64,000 bases of DNA from CAZLRH01 sp964562015 (GTDB taxonomy: Bacteria > Verrucomicrobiota > Verrucomicrobiia > Opitutales > JABDGR01). The position numbers were made by a program, and so were the translations under genes. Position 1 is the stretch's first letter, and each line of letters begins with the position of its first letter. Positions 7,976-16,362 of the stretch are shown here, in pieces. The stretch is from assembly GCA_964562015.1 (NCBI GenBank), contig CAZLRH010000015.1, forward strand, positions 10,925-74,924. Direction: 5' to 3'. The notes beneath the pieces are model-generated. The model worked only from the letters and a program-made list of their open reading frames with translations, was not told the DNA's origin and searched no databases.

Positions 7976-9031
7976 ATGAAATCAGATTTCTCGCGGTGGG
8001 CGGTCGCGGCGCCCAAGGACACCTCGGGCATTGGCCGGGAGGCGCGGGACGTGCGCGCCGTGCTGGGCGTCGGTCATCAATTTGTCTGTCAGTCGATGAA
8101 TTTCGTCACCGAACCGGCCGCAGGACCGCGGGAGATTTCACTGCCCGCGGATTTGACCCAGGACGAACTGCGCCAGCGGCTCACCGCGATACCCGGGTTG
8201 CAGGGAATTCTATTTTTCGAACGCACCGAGTGGCATCCCGAATTGGTTCCGACCTGCCGGGCGTTGGGACTAAAAACGGTGGGGGTCGTGCACTGGGAGT
8301 GGTTTAACCCCGCCAATCCCCAGTGGAAACTCTGCGACTTGCTGGTCGCGCCGTGTGCTTTTGCGGAAAGAATTTTGCGCCCGCTGGGCTTTCCCACCGT
8401 GGTGCTGCCCTGGCCGCTGGATCTGACGGCTTTACCACCGAGGCAAATTCGCGGCCCGGCCCGCCGCTTCGTGCACAACGCGGGATTCGTTGATCTCCAG
8501 GACCGCAAGGGCACGGCGGACACCATGGTCGCCTTTGCCCGCGCCGACTTGCCCGTGGAAACGTCACTTCTCGTGCGTTTGCAGAAATCAGCCATCGAAC
8601 TTCCGCCGGGCAATGCCCGCACAGAAATCAGGACCGGCACCGTGCCGACCTCGGCCGGGCTTTACGCCGAAGGCGAGGTCATCGTGCAACCTTCAAAAAT
8701 GGAAGGCGTCGGGTTTCAAGTCCTCGAGGCCGTGGCTTCCGGCCTGCCCGTCCTCACGCTCAATCACGCGCCCATGAACGAGTGGGTGCAACGACCGGAA
8801 ATGCTGGTGCGGCCCCGGTGGTTCAAGCGCCGGGCGTTTCCAACAGCGTGGATACCGCACGCTTTTTTGCGCCTGCCCGACCGCCGCGACCTCGCGCGCA
8901 AAATGGAGTGGTGCGCCACCCATGATCTGAGTGAAGTCTCGGCGCAAAATCGGTGGTGGGCGGAAAAGACTTTTGCGCCGGATCGCGTACGAGCCGTCTG
9001 GAGCGAGGCGATTTCCAGGATTCTGCCTTAG
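7976..9031 (+). CDS. Glycosyltransferase, GT4-like (GT-B fold)
   Basis: A 351-residue protein from ATG 7976, 7 bp after the methyltransferase. The N-terminal part contains SGIGREARDV-like sequence (TSGIGREARDVRAVLG), the usual glycine-rich opening of GT-B enzymes. The C-terminal half has the donor-site pattern VIVQPSKMEGVGFQVLEAVASGLPVLT, in which the E-x7-E motif is read as EGVGFQVLE. This supports a retaining GT4-type transferase using a nucleotide sugar. The acceptor and sugar are unknown. An in-frame TTG-type start further upstream would overlap the methyltransferase gene and is not favoured. Confidence 0.82.
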   Translation: MKSDFSRWAVAAPKDTSGIGREARDVRAVLGVGHQFVCQSMNFVTEPAAGPREISLPADLTQDELRQRLTAIPGLQGILFFERTEWHPELVPTCRALGLKTVGVVHWEWFNPANPQWKLCDLLVAPCAFAERILRPLGFPTVVLPWPLDLTALPPRQIRGPARRFVHNAGFVDLQDRKGTADTMVAFARADLPVETSLLVRLQKSAIELPPGNARTEIRTGTVPTSAGLYAEGEVIVQPSKMEGVGFQVLEAVASGLPVLTLNHAPMNEWVQRPEMLVRPRWFKRRAFPTAWIPHAFLRLPDRRDLARKMEWCATHDLSEVSAQNRWWAEKTFAPDRVRAVWSEAISRILP

Positions 9032-9093
9032 GGAGGCGGATTAATCCCTCCGCGCCGTACACTGACTTTCGTCCCGAGTTGCTCGGATTTAAA

Positions 9094-9966
9094 ATGCCCG
9101 CCCCCGTCTTCATTGTTCGCGAATATGGGGACCTGTGCAACGTCCTCTTGACGTTCGCGAATGCCGCGGCCCTGGCGGCCGACCACCAGCGAACCTTGTA
9201 TAATTTTGTCTTTGATAAATATGCGGATTTTTTTGCCGGCACTGCCCACGCCAGGATGATTCGCTATCCGGCCGCCCCCGGATTGGGACCGAAATTATTG
9301 CTGGCCAGCGTCGGCGCGGAACGGACGCGGAAATTTTTGTTCAGCCCCAAATGGCGGCGGCGGTCCCGGCTTTTTCTTGCGGAGGTCGCGGCCGCTGACC
9401 ACGTCGAAGTCCGCATGGATTATCCGCCGCTGCAAACGTTCAGGCAGGATCGCCGCGCGATTGTGCTCAACGCCTGGAACCTGCATTTGCCCGCCCCCGT
9501 GGAGCGGCATGGAGAACGCTTGCGCGCTTACTTCAGTCTCGCGCCGGCCTGGAAATCCCGCCTCGAGCAATGGTGGGCCGGGCATCCTCCGGTGGCCGGC
9601 CCCTTGGTCGGCGTGCATTTGCGGCGTGGCACGGAAAACTATTTGCCCGGTGACGTTTTTCACCGTTCGGACGAATTTTATCACTCACGTATGCTGGAAA
9701 TGGCCGCGCAACTCGGCCCCCAGACGACTTTCCTTTTGTGCAGTGATGTCGAAATCGACCTGAAAAATTTTCCCGGCCTGCACACCCTTCGCGGACCCGG
9801 TCACCGGATTCTCGATTTGTACTCACTGGCTCGCTGTCAATGGATTTTCGGGCCGCCCAGCACTTACAGCGCCTGGGCCAGTTGGTTTGGACGCGTCCGC
9901 CGGGCAGTCGTGCTAACCGACCATCCGCTGCACTTGGAGGTCTTCAAAGTGCATGACTTCGAATAA
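9094..9966 (+). CDS. Fucosyltransferase-like glycosyltransferase (GT11/O-FucT-like)
   Basis: A 290-residue protein from ATG 9094. The key segment is PLVGVHLRRGTENY at about residues 168-181, matching the V-x-V-H-x-R-R-G nucleotide-binding motif of alpha-1,2- and alpha-1,6-fucosyltransferases. Later come TTFLLCSDVEID and FGPPSTYSAWASWFG, which resemble the second and third conserved motifs of GT11-type enzymes. It probably transfers a deoxyhexose from a GDP-sugar, although the divergence is high and no GDP-fucose synthesis gene is in the window. It sits in the middle of the co-oriented glycosyltransferase series. Confidence 0.7.
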   Translation: MPAPVFIVREYGDLCNVLLTFANAAALAADHQRTLYNFVFDKYADFFAGTAHARMIRYPAAPGLGPKLLLASVGAERTRKFLFSPKWRRRSRLFLAEVAAADHVEVRMDYPPLQTFRQDRRAIVLNAWNLHLPAPVERHGERLRAYFSLAPAWKSRLEQWWAGHPPVAGPLVGVHLRRGTENYLPGDVFHRSDEFYHSRMLEMAAQLGPQTTFLLCSDVEIDLKNFPGLHTLRGPGHRILDLYSLARCQWIFGPPSTYSAWASWFGRVRRAVVLTDHPLHLEVFKVHDFE

Positions 9967-9972
9967 ATCCGC

Positions 9973-10863
9973 ATGCCGGATTCTGACCAACTGGCGTCGC
10001 TGATGTCGCTTCCTCTTTATACTGCTTACGTGCCGGTCCTCAATGCCGCCGCGACGTTGCGCGAGGTCTTGGCGGCGCTGCGCGCGCAAACCATTCCCCC
10101 GGCTGAGCTCCTGGTGATCGACGATGGTTCGACCGATGGCTCCGCGAACATCGCCGAGGCCGCCGGGGCGGTCGTGCTGCGTCAACCCTCCACACTGGGT
10201 CGCGGAGCGGCCCGCCATCGTGCGGTTGCCGCCGCGCAAAATGATTTCGTCATGTGTGTGGACGCCACCAACCGCATTGCCCCCGATTTTGCGGAACGTG
10301 CCTTACGTCATTTTTTGACTGAACCCAAACTGGCAGCGGTGCATGGATTGCTGGTGCAGCCGCCGCCCGTGACGCTCGCTCATCGCTGGCGCGGGCGGCA
10401 TTTGTTTCGCGGACGGCCCGGCCCAATTGAGAAACAGGCCGTGCACATTACCGCGGCGGCGATGGAGCGCCGCAGTGCAATCCTGGCGGTGGGCAGTTAC
10501 CGACAGGATATGCCCGCGCACGAGGATGCGGAGTTGGGCCGCCGACTGCTCGCCGCCGGCTGGGACGTTTGGCAGGATTCCGACTTGCGCATTGAATGCA
10601 TTGGGCGCAACTCATTGCGCGAAGTTTTCGCCCGGTATGCGCGCTGGTATGAGCCGCGCGACCGCGGCTGGTCGTGGCGGGACTATCCCCGCAACCTGCG
10701 CGTGGCGCTCCGGGTGATGGTGCCGGCGGACCTGGCGGAGCACGATTGGGGCTCCGCTTGGGCGTCGATTTTGCTGCCCCATTATTTGCTTACCCTCGCC
10801 AGGAGCCAGGCAAACTCCAAAAACAAATCGGCATCTATTTCCACGCCGTCCAGTCCCCCCTAA
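9973..10863 (+). CDS. Family 2 glycosyltransferase (GT-A fold)
   Basis: A 296-residue protein beginning 6 bp after the preceding stop. A likely alternative start is the in-frame ATG ten residues later (MSLPLYTAYVPVLN). The GT2 nucleotide-binding motif is seen in AELLVIDDGSTDGS at about residues 46-59. CVDATNRIAPDF takes the place of the usual DxD-type metal site (VDA), and PAHEDAELGRRLLAAGWDVW matches the acceptor-side ED motif. The C terminus carries many Arg/Trp residues (YARWYEPRDRGWSWRDYPR) and one weak hydrophobic stretch. Sugar specificity unknown. Confidence 0.85.
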   Translation: MPDSDQLASLMSLPLYTAYVPVLNAAATLREVLAALRAQTIPPAELLVIDDGSTDGSANIAEAAGAVVLRQPSTLGRGAARHRAVAAAQNDFVMCVDATNRIAPDFAERALRHFLTEPKLAAVHGLLVQPPPVTLAHRWRGRHLFRGRPGPIEKQAVHITAAAMERRSAILAVGSYRQDMPAHEDAELGRRLLAAGWDVWQDSDLRIECIGRNSLREVFARYARWYEPRDRGWSWRDYPRNLRVALRVMVPADLAEHDWGSAWASILLPHYLLTLARSQANSKNKSASISTPSSPP

Positions 10864-10870
10864 TCCGTCC

Positions 10871-11734
10871 ATGCGAAAGATAATCAAGCGTTTGTTGCCG
10901 CCGCCGATAACGACCTTCATTCAAGGCGTCCGGTACCGCGGGTTGAAGGCGGAATGCCGGCAACGCTGGCGGCAGCCCGGTGTGCGGCGGGCCTACCTCC
11001 AAGCCAATCGCGCCCTTGCGGCGGAGGAAGTGCAACTGGCGCCGGGATTGCGTTTTCGCATCGATCCGGGAGCACGCACGACTTTTGAATTTTTTGGTTT
11101 CGGTGAAATGGATTCGCATGAGGAAATGGAGAGTTTCATCCGCCTGGTTCGTGGACGAAAACTGCTGTGGGACATTGGCGCGCTGCACGGCATTTTTTCG
11201 CTCGTTTTTTGCCGGAGTAATGGCGGACGAGCCCTCGCCGCCGAACCTTCCCCGCTGGCGCAACCCATTTTGCGCCGGAATTTGCAGCTCAATCCCGAGC
11301 TGGGGATTCAACTTTGCCCCATGGCGCTGGGCGCGGAGCCCGGCCGACTCAAGTTTCACCTGACCTGGCAATACGCCAATTTTCTCCCGTCCGCCGAAAA
11401 TCCCGCCGACCGGCAGGTCCATGAATGCGAAGTGACCACGCTGGACGCACTCCTTGATCGCGGAGATACGCCGGACACTTTGAAAATCGATGTGGAGGGC
11501 CTGGAAGCCGCCGTGCTGCGCGGAGGCCAACGCTTATTGCGCGAAGTTCGTCCACTGCTCTTTCTCGAAATCCACACGTCGCTCCTGCTACCGCAACCGG
11601 GGGCGTTGGAAGAGGTCTTTGGCCTCCTGACCCAGGCCGATTATCGCTTGAACGATTCGACCGGGGCGACGGTGACGCTCGCCAATCTGCAGCGGCATCC
11701 GCAAGTCGTCCGCGTGGTGGGGCAGCCGCAGTAA
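10871..11734 (+). CDS. FkbM-family methyltransferase (second copy)
   Basis: A 287-residue protein 7 bp after the GT2 gene. Motif I is LLWDIGALHGIFSLVF at about residues 98-113, and the FkbM block DTLKIDVEGLEAAVLRGGQRLL is near 200-220, followed by PLLFLEIH. The fold and length fit FkbM methyltransferases. It differs strongly from the copies at 7159 and 23421, so the three are unlikely to be recent duplicates and may act on different hydroxyls of the glycan. Confidence 0.87.
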   Translation: MRKIIKRLLPPPITTFIQGVRYRGLKAECRQRWRQPGVRRAYLQANRALAAEEVQLAPGLRFRIDPGARTTFEFFGFGEMDSHEEMESFIRLVRGRKLLWDIGALHGIFSLVFCRSNGGRALAAEPSPLAQPILRRNLQLNPELGIQLCPMALGAEPGRLKFHLTWQYANFLPSAENPADRQVHECEVTTLDALLDRGDTPDTLKIDVEGLEAAVLRGGQRLLREVRPLLFLEIHTSLLLPQPGALEEVFGLLTQADYRLNDSTGATVTLANLQRHPQVVRVVGQPQ

Positions 11735-11769
11735 GTAACGCCGCTTTTTAAACCCCTGGGTCTTGTTCT

Positions 11770-12636
11770 ATGCGTCTGGAAAAAATCATCACCCTGGCCA
11801 ACGCGCGCGTCGAATTGCATTTTAACGCGATGGAACGTTCGCTGCGCGCCACCGGCTGCCAGCTTCCGTTGTGGGTGATTCCCTACGATGACCGCCGTTT
11901 CAAACTACCGGCCAACGCCCAATGGTACGAGGACGCCTCCGTATTTTCCTGGCTCGACCAGGCCACCGTGCCGCCGTACGCCCGCAAGTACCTGTGCCTG
12001 CTCACCGCAAATTATCAGTTTGTGGACACGGATGTTGTTTTTCTGCGCAACCCGCTCGAGATGCTGGCGCCCTACCAAGGTTTTGTCGCCAGTTGCGGGC
12101 ACTGGCACAATCCCGACCAATGCGTCACGCCCGCCTCCAGGGCCTGGTGGCACGCCCGGACGACCCGCTGGCCCGCTTACACCTTTAATGCCGGTCAATT
12201 TGCCTGTGACCGTTCGCTTTTTGCGTCGGCCAAGGAACTGCACGAAAAAGTCGCGAACCCGGAATTCCGCGCGATCTGTCTGGATTTTCAGTTCCATGAA
12301 CAACCCGGCCTCAATGCCCTCGTCGCCGATTCCGGCGTGCCGTTCATCAATTTGACGATGCCGCCGCAGCCCATGGAGTCCACGTGGGCCGGCGATTACC
12401 CCGGCGACTATGCCTCGTATTGGACCACGCCCGAACGCCAGCCCTATCTCATTCACTGGGCCGGGTTGAAGCCCGACGGCACGCGTCCCATCGACGATTT
12501 GTTCATCGGCCATTTGACCACGGCCGAACAGGCCGGCTGGCGCGCACGGTTGCAATCGCGCGCCCCAGCCTCTCCGCTCCACCGCCTGCGCGTCCGCGCC
12601 CGGGCTGCTTATCATGCGTGGAAAAGCGCCAGATAA
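11770..12636 (+). CDS. GT-A type glycosyltransferase, GT8-like
   Basis: A 288-residue protein. It carries a DxD motif in QFVDTDVVFLRNPLEML at about residues 79-95, then YTFNAGQFACDRSLF, QPGLNALVADSG and YLIHWAGLKPDG. This order (DxD, N-x-G, Q-x-x-x-N, H-W-x-G) is that of GT8-like retaining transferases. It is related in layout to the gene at 13427. Its end overlaps the next gene by 23 bp, indicating translational coupling. No signal peptide or membrane segment is seen, so it should act in the cytoplasm. Confidence 0.7.
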   Translation: MRLEKIITLANARVELHFNAMERSLRATGCQLPLWVIPYDDRRFKLPANAQWYEDASVFSWLDQATVPPYARKYLCLLTANYQFVDTDVVFLRNPLEMLAPYQGFVASCGHWHNPDQCVTPASRAWWHARTTRWPAYTFNAGQFACDRSLFASAKELHEKVANPEFRAICLDFQFHEQPGLNALVADSGVPFINLTMPPQPMESTWAGDYPGDYASYWTTPERQPYLIHWAGLKPDGTRPIDDLFIGHLTTAEQAGWRARLQSRAPASPLHRLRVRARAAYHAWKSAR

Positions 12637-13414
12637 TCCGGCGAAATTTGATTCCTATTCATTGAAGCCGCCCATTCGCATACTCGGGATTGATTTTTTT
12701 CAAGGTGACGTGGCGGATGCCGTCGCGGCCGTTTGCGCGGGTGGGCTGTTTGTTGCGCCGTCCGGGCCGGGCTTGTCGTCGCTGCCCGACGACCACATAT
12801 ACCGGCACGCCCTGGCCGCCGCCGATATTTGCCTGCTCGACAGCGGGCTGCTGGCGTGGCTGTGGGAGTTTCGGCATCATCGCAAGCTGGCGCGCATTTC
12901 TGGTTATTATCTGTTGTGCGAATTGCTCAAAACCCCGGAGATTGGCGCACCGGGTGCGAGTATTTGGGTCGCCCCTACCGCGGCTTCGGTCGAGCGCACG
13001 CGCGCCTGGCTGGCCGCGGAGGCGAAAATCAAAACCCAGCCGGAGGACTGGTACGTCGCGCCTCAATATCCGCCGGATAAAGTTGCCGACGAAACATTGC
13101 TCACCTTGCTGCAAAAACGCCGTCCGCGCTTTGTGTTTATCGCCGTGGGCGGGGGGCCGCAGGAAAAGCTCGGGGCGTGGTTGAAGGGGCGGCTCAATTT
13201 CCGGCCCGCAATACTTTGCACCGGCGCGGCCATCGCGTTTCTCACGGGCGAACAGGCCCGCATCCCCGATTGGGCCGACCGCGCGCGCGTGGGCTGGCTG
13301 TTGCGCTGTCTCTCCGACCCGAAAAAATTCTTACCGCGTTATTGGGACGCCCGCCGGCTGATTCCTTTATATTTAAAATGGGGTGAAAAATCGCCTGCAA
13401 CTGCCGATCAGTAG
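12614..13414 (+). CDS. WecG/TagA/CpsF family glycosyltransferase (GT26)
   Basis: A 266-residue protein overlapping the previous gene by 23 bp. It contains IRILGIDFFQGDVADAV near the start, FVAPSGPGLSSLPDDHIYRHAL (compare the T-x-N-...-D motif region of the family), ICLLDSGLLAWLW, RISGYYLLCELL, and RPRFVFIAVGGGPQEKLGAWLKG near the C-terminal third, followed by CTGAAIAFLTGEQARIPDWA. These match the GT26 signature blocks. Enzymes of this family add ManNAc, ManNAcA or glucose to a lipid-linked first sugar, so this is a candidate for the second sugar of the repeat unit or the linkage region built on the WbaP-type product. Confidence 0.9.
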   Translation: MRGKAPDNPAKFDSYSLKPPIRILGIDFFQGDVADAVAAVCAGGLFVAPSGPGLSSLPDDHIYRHALAAADICLLDSGLLAWLWEFRHHRKLARISGYYLLCELLKTPEIGAPGASIWVAPTAASVERTRAWLAAEAKIKTQPEDWYVAPQYPPDKVADETLLTLLQKRRPRFVFIAVGGGPQEKLGAWLKGRLNFRPAILCTGAAIAFLTGEQARIPDWADRARVGWLLRCLSDPKKFLPRYWDARRLIPLYLKWGEKSPATADQ

Positions 13415-13426
13415 TTGCCAATACCC

Positions 13427-14338
13427 GTGCCACTCGACGCCGTTTTCATCGCCTGCTACCGCCACGACGTGCATTATGCGCGCGCCTGTGCCGCGAGCGT
13501 GCGCTTTTTTGACCGGAACATTCCCCTCTGGCTGCTGAAAGACCGGCGTTATGGAGAATTTTCCACGCGCGATATCGAACTCGGAATGGGGGCCAAAGTC
13601 TATCCCCTCCAGTTGCGCTCCTACGGGTGGGGCTTTGCCAAGCTTGAGCCGCTGTTCGATCCCGCGGCGGGCCGCTTTCTTTATCTCGATGCGGACACCC
13701 TGCTGGCCGGCCCGGTCCTGGACTGGCTGGCCGCGTCGCCGGAGGACTTTGTCGTCAGCCGCGAACCGGCTAGCCCCGAATTCATAAATACGAATTATTA
13801 CGACTTGGCCGCACTCCAGCGATTGGACCCGGATTTTCACTATCCCGGCTACACCTTCAACACCGGCCAGTGGGTCGGGCGCGGTGGATTGCTGACGCGC
13901 GCCGATTTTGCGGACCTCGTTGACTGGACCGAGCCCCCGCACGTGCGGCCCGAAAACATCTTCCGCCTAGGCGAGCAAGGCCTGCTCAACTACGTGCTCG
14001 TGCGCGGAGCGGAGGCCGGGCGCTGGACTTTGCGTGCCGAACCTTTTCTCTGCGTGCCGAACACGCCTGAAGGCGCGGCATTGGAGCTGTCCCAAATCTC
14101 CCGCGGGCCGGATTCGCCCTACCGGCTCATCGTGCATTGGTGCGGCCTGCGCACGCCGGAATTTCGTAATGCCCCTCGCGGAGACTTGCTGCAGTTTTTC
14201 GAAAAATTCTTTTATGCTGTAATCGGCGGCGACTGGTTGCGCCTGCGGCACCGCGCCCAGCGGGCCGTGGTCAGCCTGCGCGGCCTCCTGCGGCAATGGT
14301 TCAAGCCGCCCATCCCGGCGGGTGCCGCCAAATCCTAA
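13427..14338 (+). CDS. GT-A type glycosyltransferase, GT8-like (second)
   Basis: A roughly 303-residue protein. GTG 13427 is taken as start; an in-frame TTG at 13415 directly after the preceding stop is possible. The DxD is in RFLYLDADTLLAGPVLDWL at about residues 82-100. YTFNTGQWVGRGG, EQGLLNYVLVRG and LIVHWCGLRTPEF follow in the same order as in the gene at 11770, so the two are distant paralogues flanking the GT26 gene. The C terminus is basic and may sit on the membrane. Substrates unknown. Confidence 0.72.
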   Translation: MPLDAVFIACYRHDVHYARACAASVRFFDRNIPLWLLKDRRYGEFSTRDIELGMGAKVYPLQLRSYGWGFAKLEPLFDPAAGRFLYLDADTLLAGPVLDWLAASPEDFVVSREPASPEFINTNYYDLAALQRLDPDFHYPGYTFNTGQWVGRGGLLTRADFADLVDWTEPPHVRPENIFRLGEQGLLNYVLVRGAEAGRWTLRAEPFLCVPNTPEGAALELSQISRGPDSPYRLIVHWCGLRTPEFRNAPRGDLLQFFEKFFYAVIGGDWLRLRHRAQRAVVSLRGLLRQWFKPPIPAGAAKS

Positions 14339-14350
14339 TCAAGTTTTCTC

Positions 14351-15961
14351 GTGATCCAAGTCATCATTCTCGCGGCCGGTTCCATCAGTGGAAAATTCGG
14401 TTTTTTGCGCAGCCGCTGTTCCAGCCCCGCGCTTATTCCCGTGAATACGCGGCCGCTGGCGGCGTATCTTCTCGATTTTTATTTGGCACAAAAGAATTGC
14501 CGGCTGCATTTGGTGGTGAATGAGGACGTGGCCGCAACCGTCCGCGCCGAACTTGGCATGCTGGCCGGCTCGAGCGCACTTTGCGCCTTGCGCCAGTCGA
14601 CCGGCGTCGTTGATTCCCTGCGCCAGACGGTCAGCGGGTTGTCCGCCAGCGACGAAGTGATTGTGAATCTAGTGACCACGGTGCCGACCCGGATGATTCA
14701 GCCCAGCGAAGTTTTCATCGATGGCAAAACCGGCCAGACCGGCCACTGGTCGGGAGTTTTGCTCCAGGACGGCGCACCCACGTTTTCCTTCAAGGCCAGG
14801 CCCCTGCCCACCCCCAATCACGCCTTTACGGGAATTTTCCGGTGTCGGGTGGACGCGCTGCAAACCGCCTTGGGCCAACCGCTGGCGGGAAATGACCTGC
14901 TGGCGGTCGTAGCGGCCGTGCAGACGGAGCAGCCCTTCCGCTTCACGGCGATTGACTGGATCGATTGCGGCCACGAAATAAATTACTACGAAGCGAAGGC
15001 CAAGCTCGTTTCCAGCCGCTCGTTCAACCGCGTGCAGGTATCGCTCGAAGACGGCGTCCTGCAAAAAAGCTCCTCCCACGCGGAGAAACTGGAGCGGGAA
15101 ATTGATTATGTCGCCTTGCTGCCCGCCGAGATTCAGGTCTATTTTCCTCGAATTCTGGCGCGGCAACCTGCGACTGCCCTGGCGCCGGCGTCGGTCCGCA
15201 TGGAGTACTATGGCTACCCGACGGTGGCGGAATATTTTCTCTATTGGGAATTGAGTCCGGAAAACTGGCGTCGGTTGTTTTCCCGGCTCGAAGGGGTGCT
15301 GAAGAGGTTTCACAGGTTTCCAGCCTCCATTTCCTTGGCCGCCACCGAGGAATTTTATCTGACGAAGACCACCCAGCGGCTCGAACAGTTTTTTGCTTCC
15401 TGGCCGGCAGCAGAGCGAACGATTCTCACTGGAGAATTATCGGTCAATGGCCGCGCCTGCCGGCCTTTTGCTGCCTTGAAGGATGAGTTGCAAAGGAAGC
15501 TCAAAGACTCCTTTGACGCGAAGGATTTTTGCGTGATGCACGGCGACTTTTGCTTCAACAACATTCTCTACGACGTGCCCTCGGGCATCGTGCGGCTGAT
15601 TGATCCGCGCGGCAGTTTTGGCGAGGGTTGCGTCGGCATTTATGGCGATGCCAGATATGATTTGGCGAAATTGCAGCACTCGGCCGTGCATGGCTATGAT
15701 TTTCTCGTCAACGGCCTCTTTACGCTAAAGCAGACGGGGCGAGAGCTAAATTACACCCTGGCCACGCGCGAATGCGCCGGCCACGTGGCGGCGCTGGCGA
15801 GCGAACTGGCCGCCCACCTGGGCCACGCGCAGACGGAAATCGATTTGCTCACCAGCTTGTTGTTTCTTTCGATGACACCCTTGCACGCGGAGGACAAATC
15901 CCGCCAATTGGCCATGTACGCGCATGGCTTGCACTTGCTCAATACCAGTCTCGAAAACTAA
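14351..15961 (+). CDS. Two-domain protein: degenerate nucleotidyltransferase domain fused to an APH/choline-kinase-like phosphotransferase
   Basis: A 536-residue protein from GTG 14351. Residues 1-210 look like a sugar-nucleotidyltransferase fold (VIILAAGSISG at the start), but the usual G-x-G-x-R and Pro-Lys signature is eroded. Residues from about 270 onward resemble aminoglycoside/choline kinases: the catalytic loop is CVMHGDFCFNNILYD near residue 398 and the metal-binding element is IVRLIDPRGSFGE near 415-427. So a small molecule or sugar is probably phosphorylated with ATP. It is followed by an EcbF/BcbF-like phosphatase and a nucleotidyltransferase with an intact signature. Together these three could make an activated precursor for decorating the glycan. 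The substrate is unknown. Confidence 0.72.
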   Translation: MIQVIILAAGSISGKFGFLRSRCSSPALIPVNTRPLAAYLLDFYLAQKNCRLHLVVNEDVAATVRAELGMLAGSSALCALRQSTGVVDSLRQTVSGLSASDEVIVNLVTTVPTRMIQPSEVFIDGKTGQTGHWSGVLLQDGAPTFSFKARPLPTPNHAFTGIFRCRVDALQTALGQPLAGNDLLAVVAAVQTEQPFRFTAIDWIDCGHEINYYEAKAKLVSSRSFNRVQVSLEDGVLQKSSSHAEKLEREIDYVALLPAEIQVYFPRILARQPATALAPASVRMEYYGYPTVAEYFLYWELSPENWRRLFSRLEGVLKRFHRFPASISLAATEEFYLTKTTQRLEQFFASWPAAERTILTGELSVNGRACRPFAALKDELQRKLKDSFDAKDFCVMHGDFCFNNILYDVPSGIVRLIDPRGSFGEGCVGIYGDARYDLAKLQHSAVHGYDFLVNGLFTLKQTGRELNYTLATRECAGHVAALASELAAHLGHAQTEIDLLTSLLFLSMTPLHAEDKSRQLAMYAHGLHLLNTSLEN

Positions 15962-15966
15962 AATTT

Positions 15967-16362
15967 ATGGCTACAATCTGTGTTGATCTCGACGGCGTGG
16001 TGGCGGCCTTTAAGACGGAAGGCCAATCGTATGCCGAGGTGCAACCGCTGCCCGGCGCCGTGGAAAAACTACGCCAGCTCAAGGCCAGCGGCCACCGCAT
16101 CATCCTCCACAGTGCCCGGCACATGAAGACTTGCCAGGGCAATGTCGGCCTGGTGGTCGCGCGCGTCGGTGGCCTCACACTCGACTGGCTCAAGCGCCAC
16201 GAGGTGCCCTACGACGAAATCTATTTTGGCAAACCTTGGGCCGATGTTTACATCGACGACAATGCCTTTCGCTTTCAAGCGTGGTCGGAAATCGCAGGCG
16301 ATGGCTCGAATCTGCCCGTCTCAAACGAAAAGACCCAGGCGGCCGCCAAGACGCAACCGTGA
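15967..16362 (+). CDS. HAD-superfamily capsule biosynthesis phosphatase (EcbF/BcbF-like)
   Basis: A compact 131-residue protein starting at ATG 15967, 5 bp after the kinase-fusion gene. The HAD nucleophile motif is CVDLDGVVAAF at residues 5-15. Motif II is IILHSARHM near 46-54, and the metal-binding motif IV is DVYIDDNAFRF near 97-107. No cap domain is present. Size and motif order match the small capsule-locus phosphatases first noted in Pasteurella multocida capsule clusters. It should remove a phosphate from a sugar or polyol phosphate intermediate. The stop overlaps the start of the next gene (GTGA), so the two are translationally coupled. Confidence 0.82.
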   Translation: MATICVDLDGVVAAFKTEGQSYAEVQPLPGAVEKLRQLKASGHRIILHSARHMKTCQGNVGLVVARVGGLTLDWLKRHEVPYDEIYFGKPWADVYIDDNAFRFQAWSEIAGDGSNLPVSNEKTQAAAKTQP

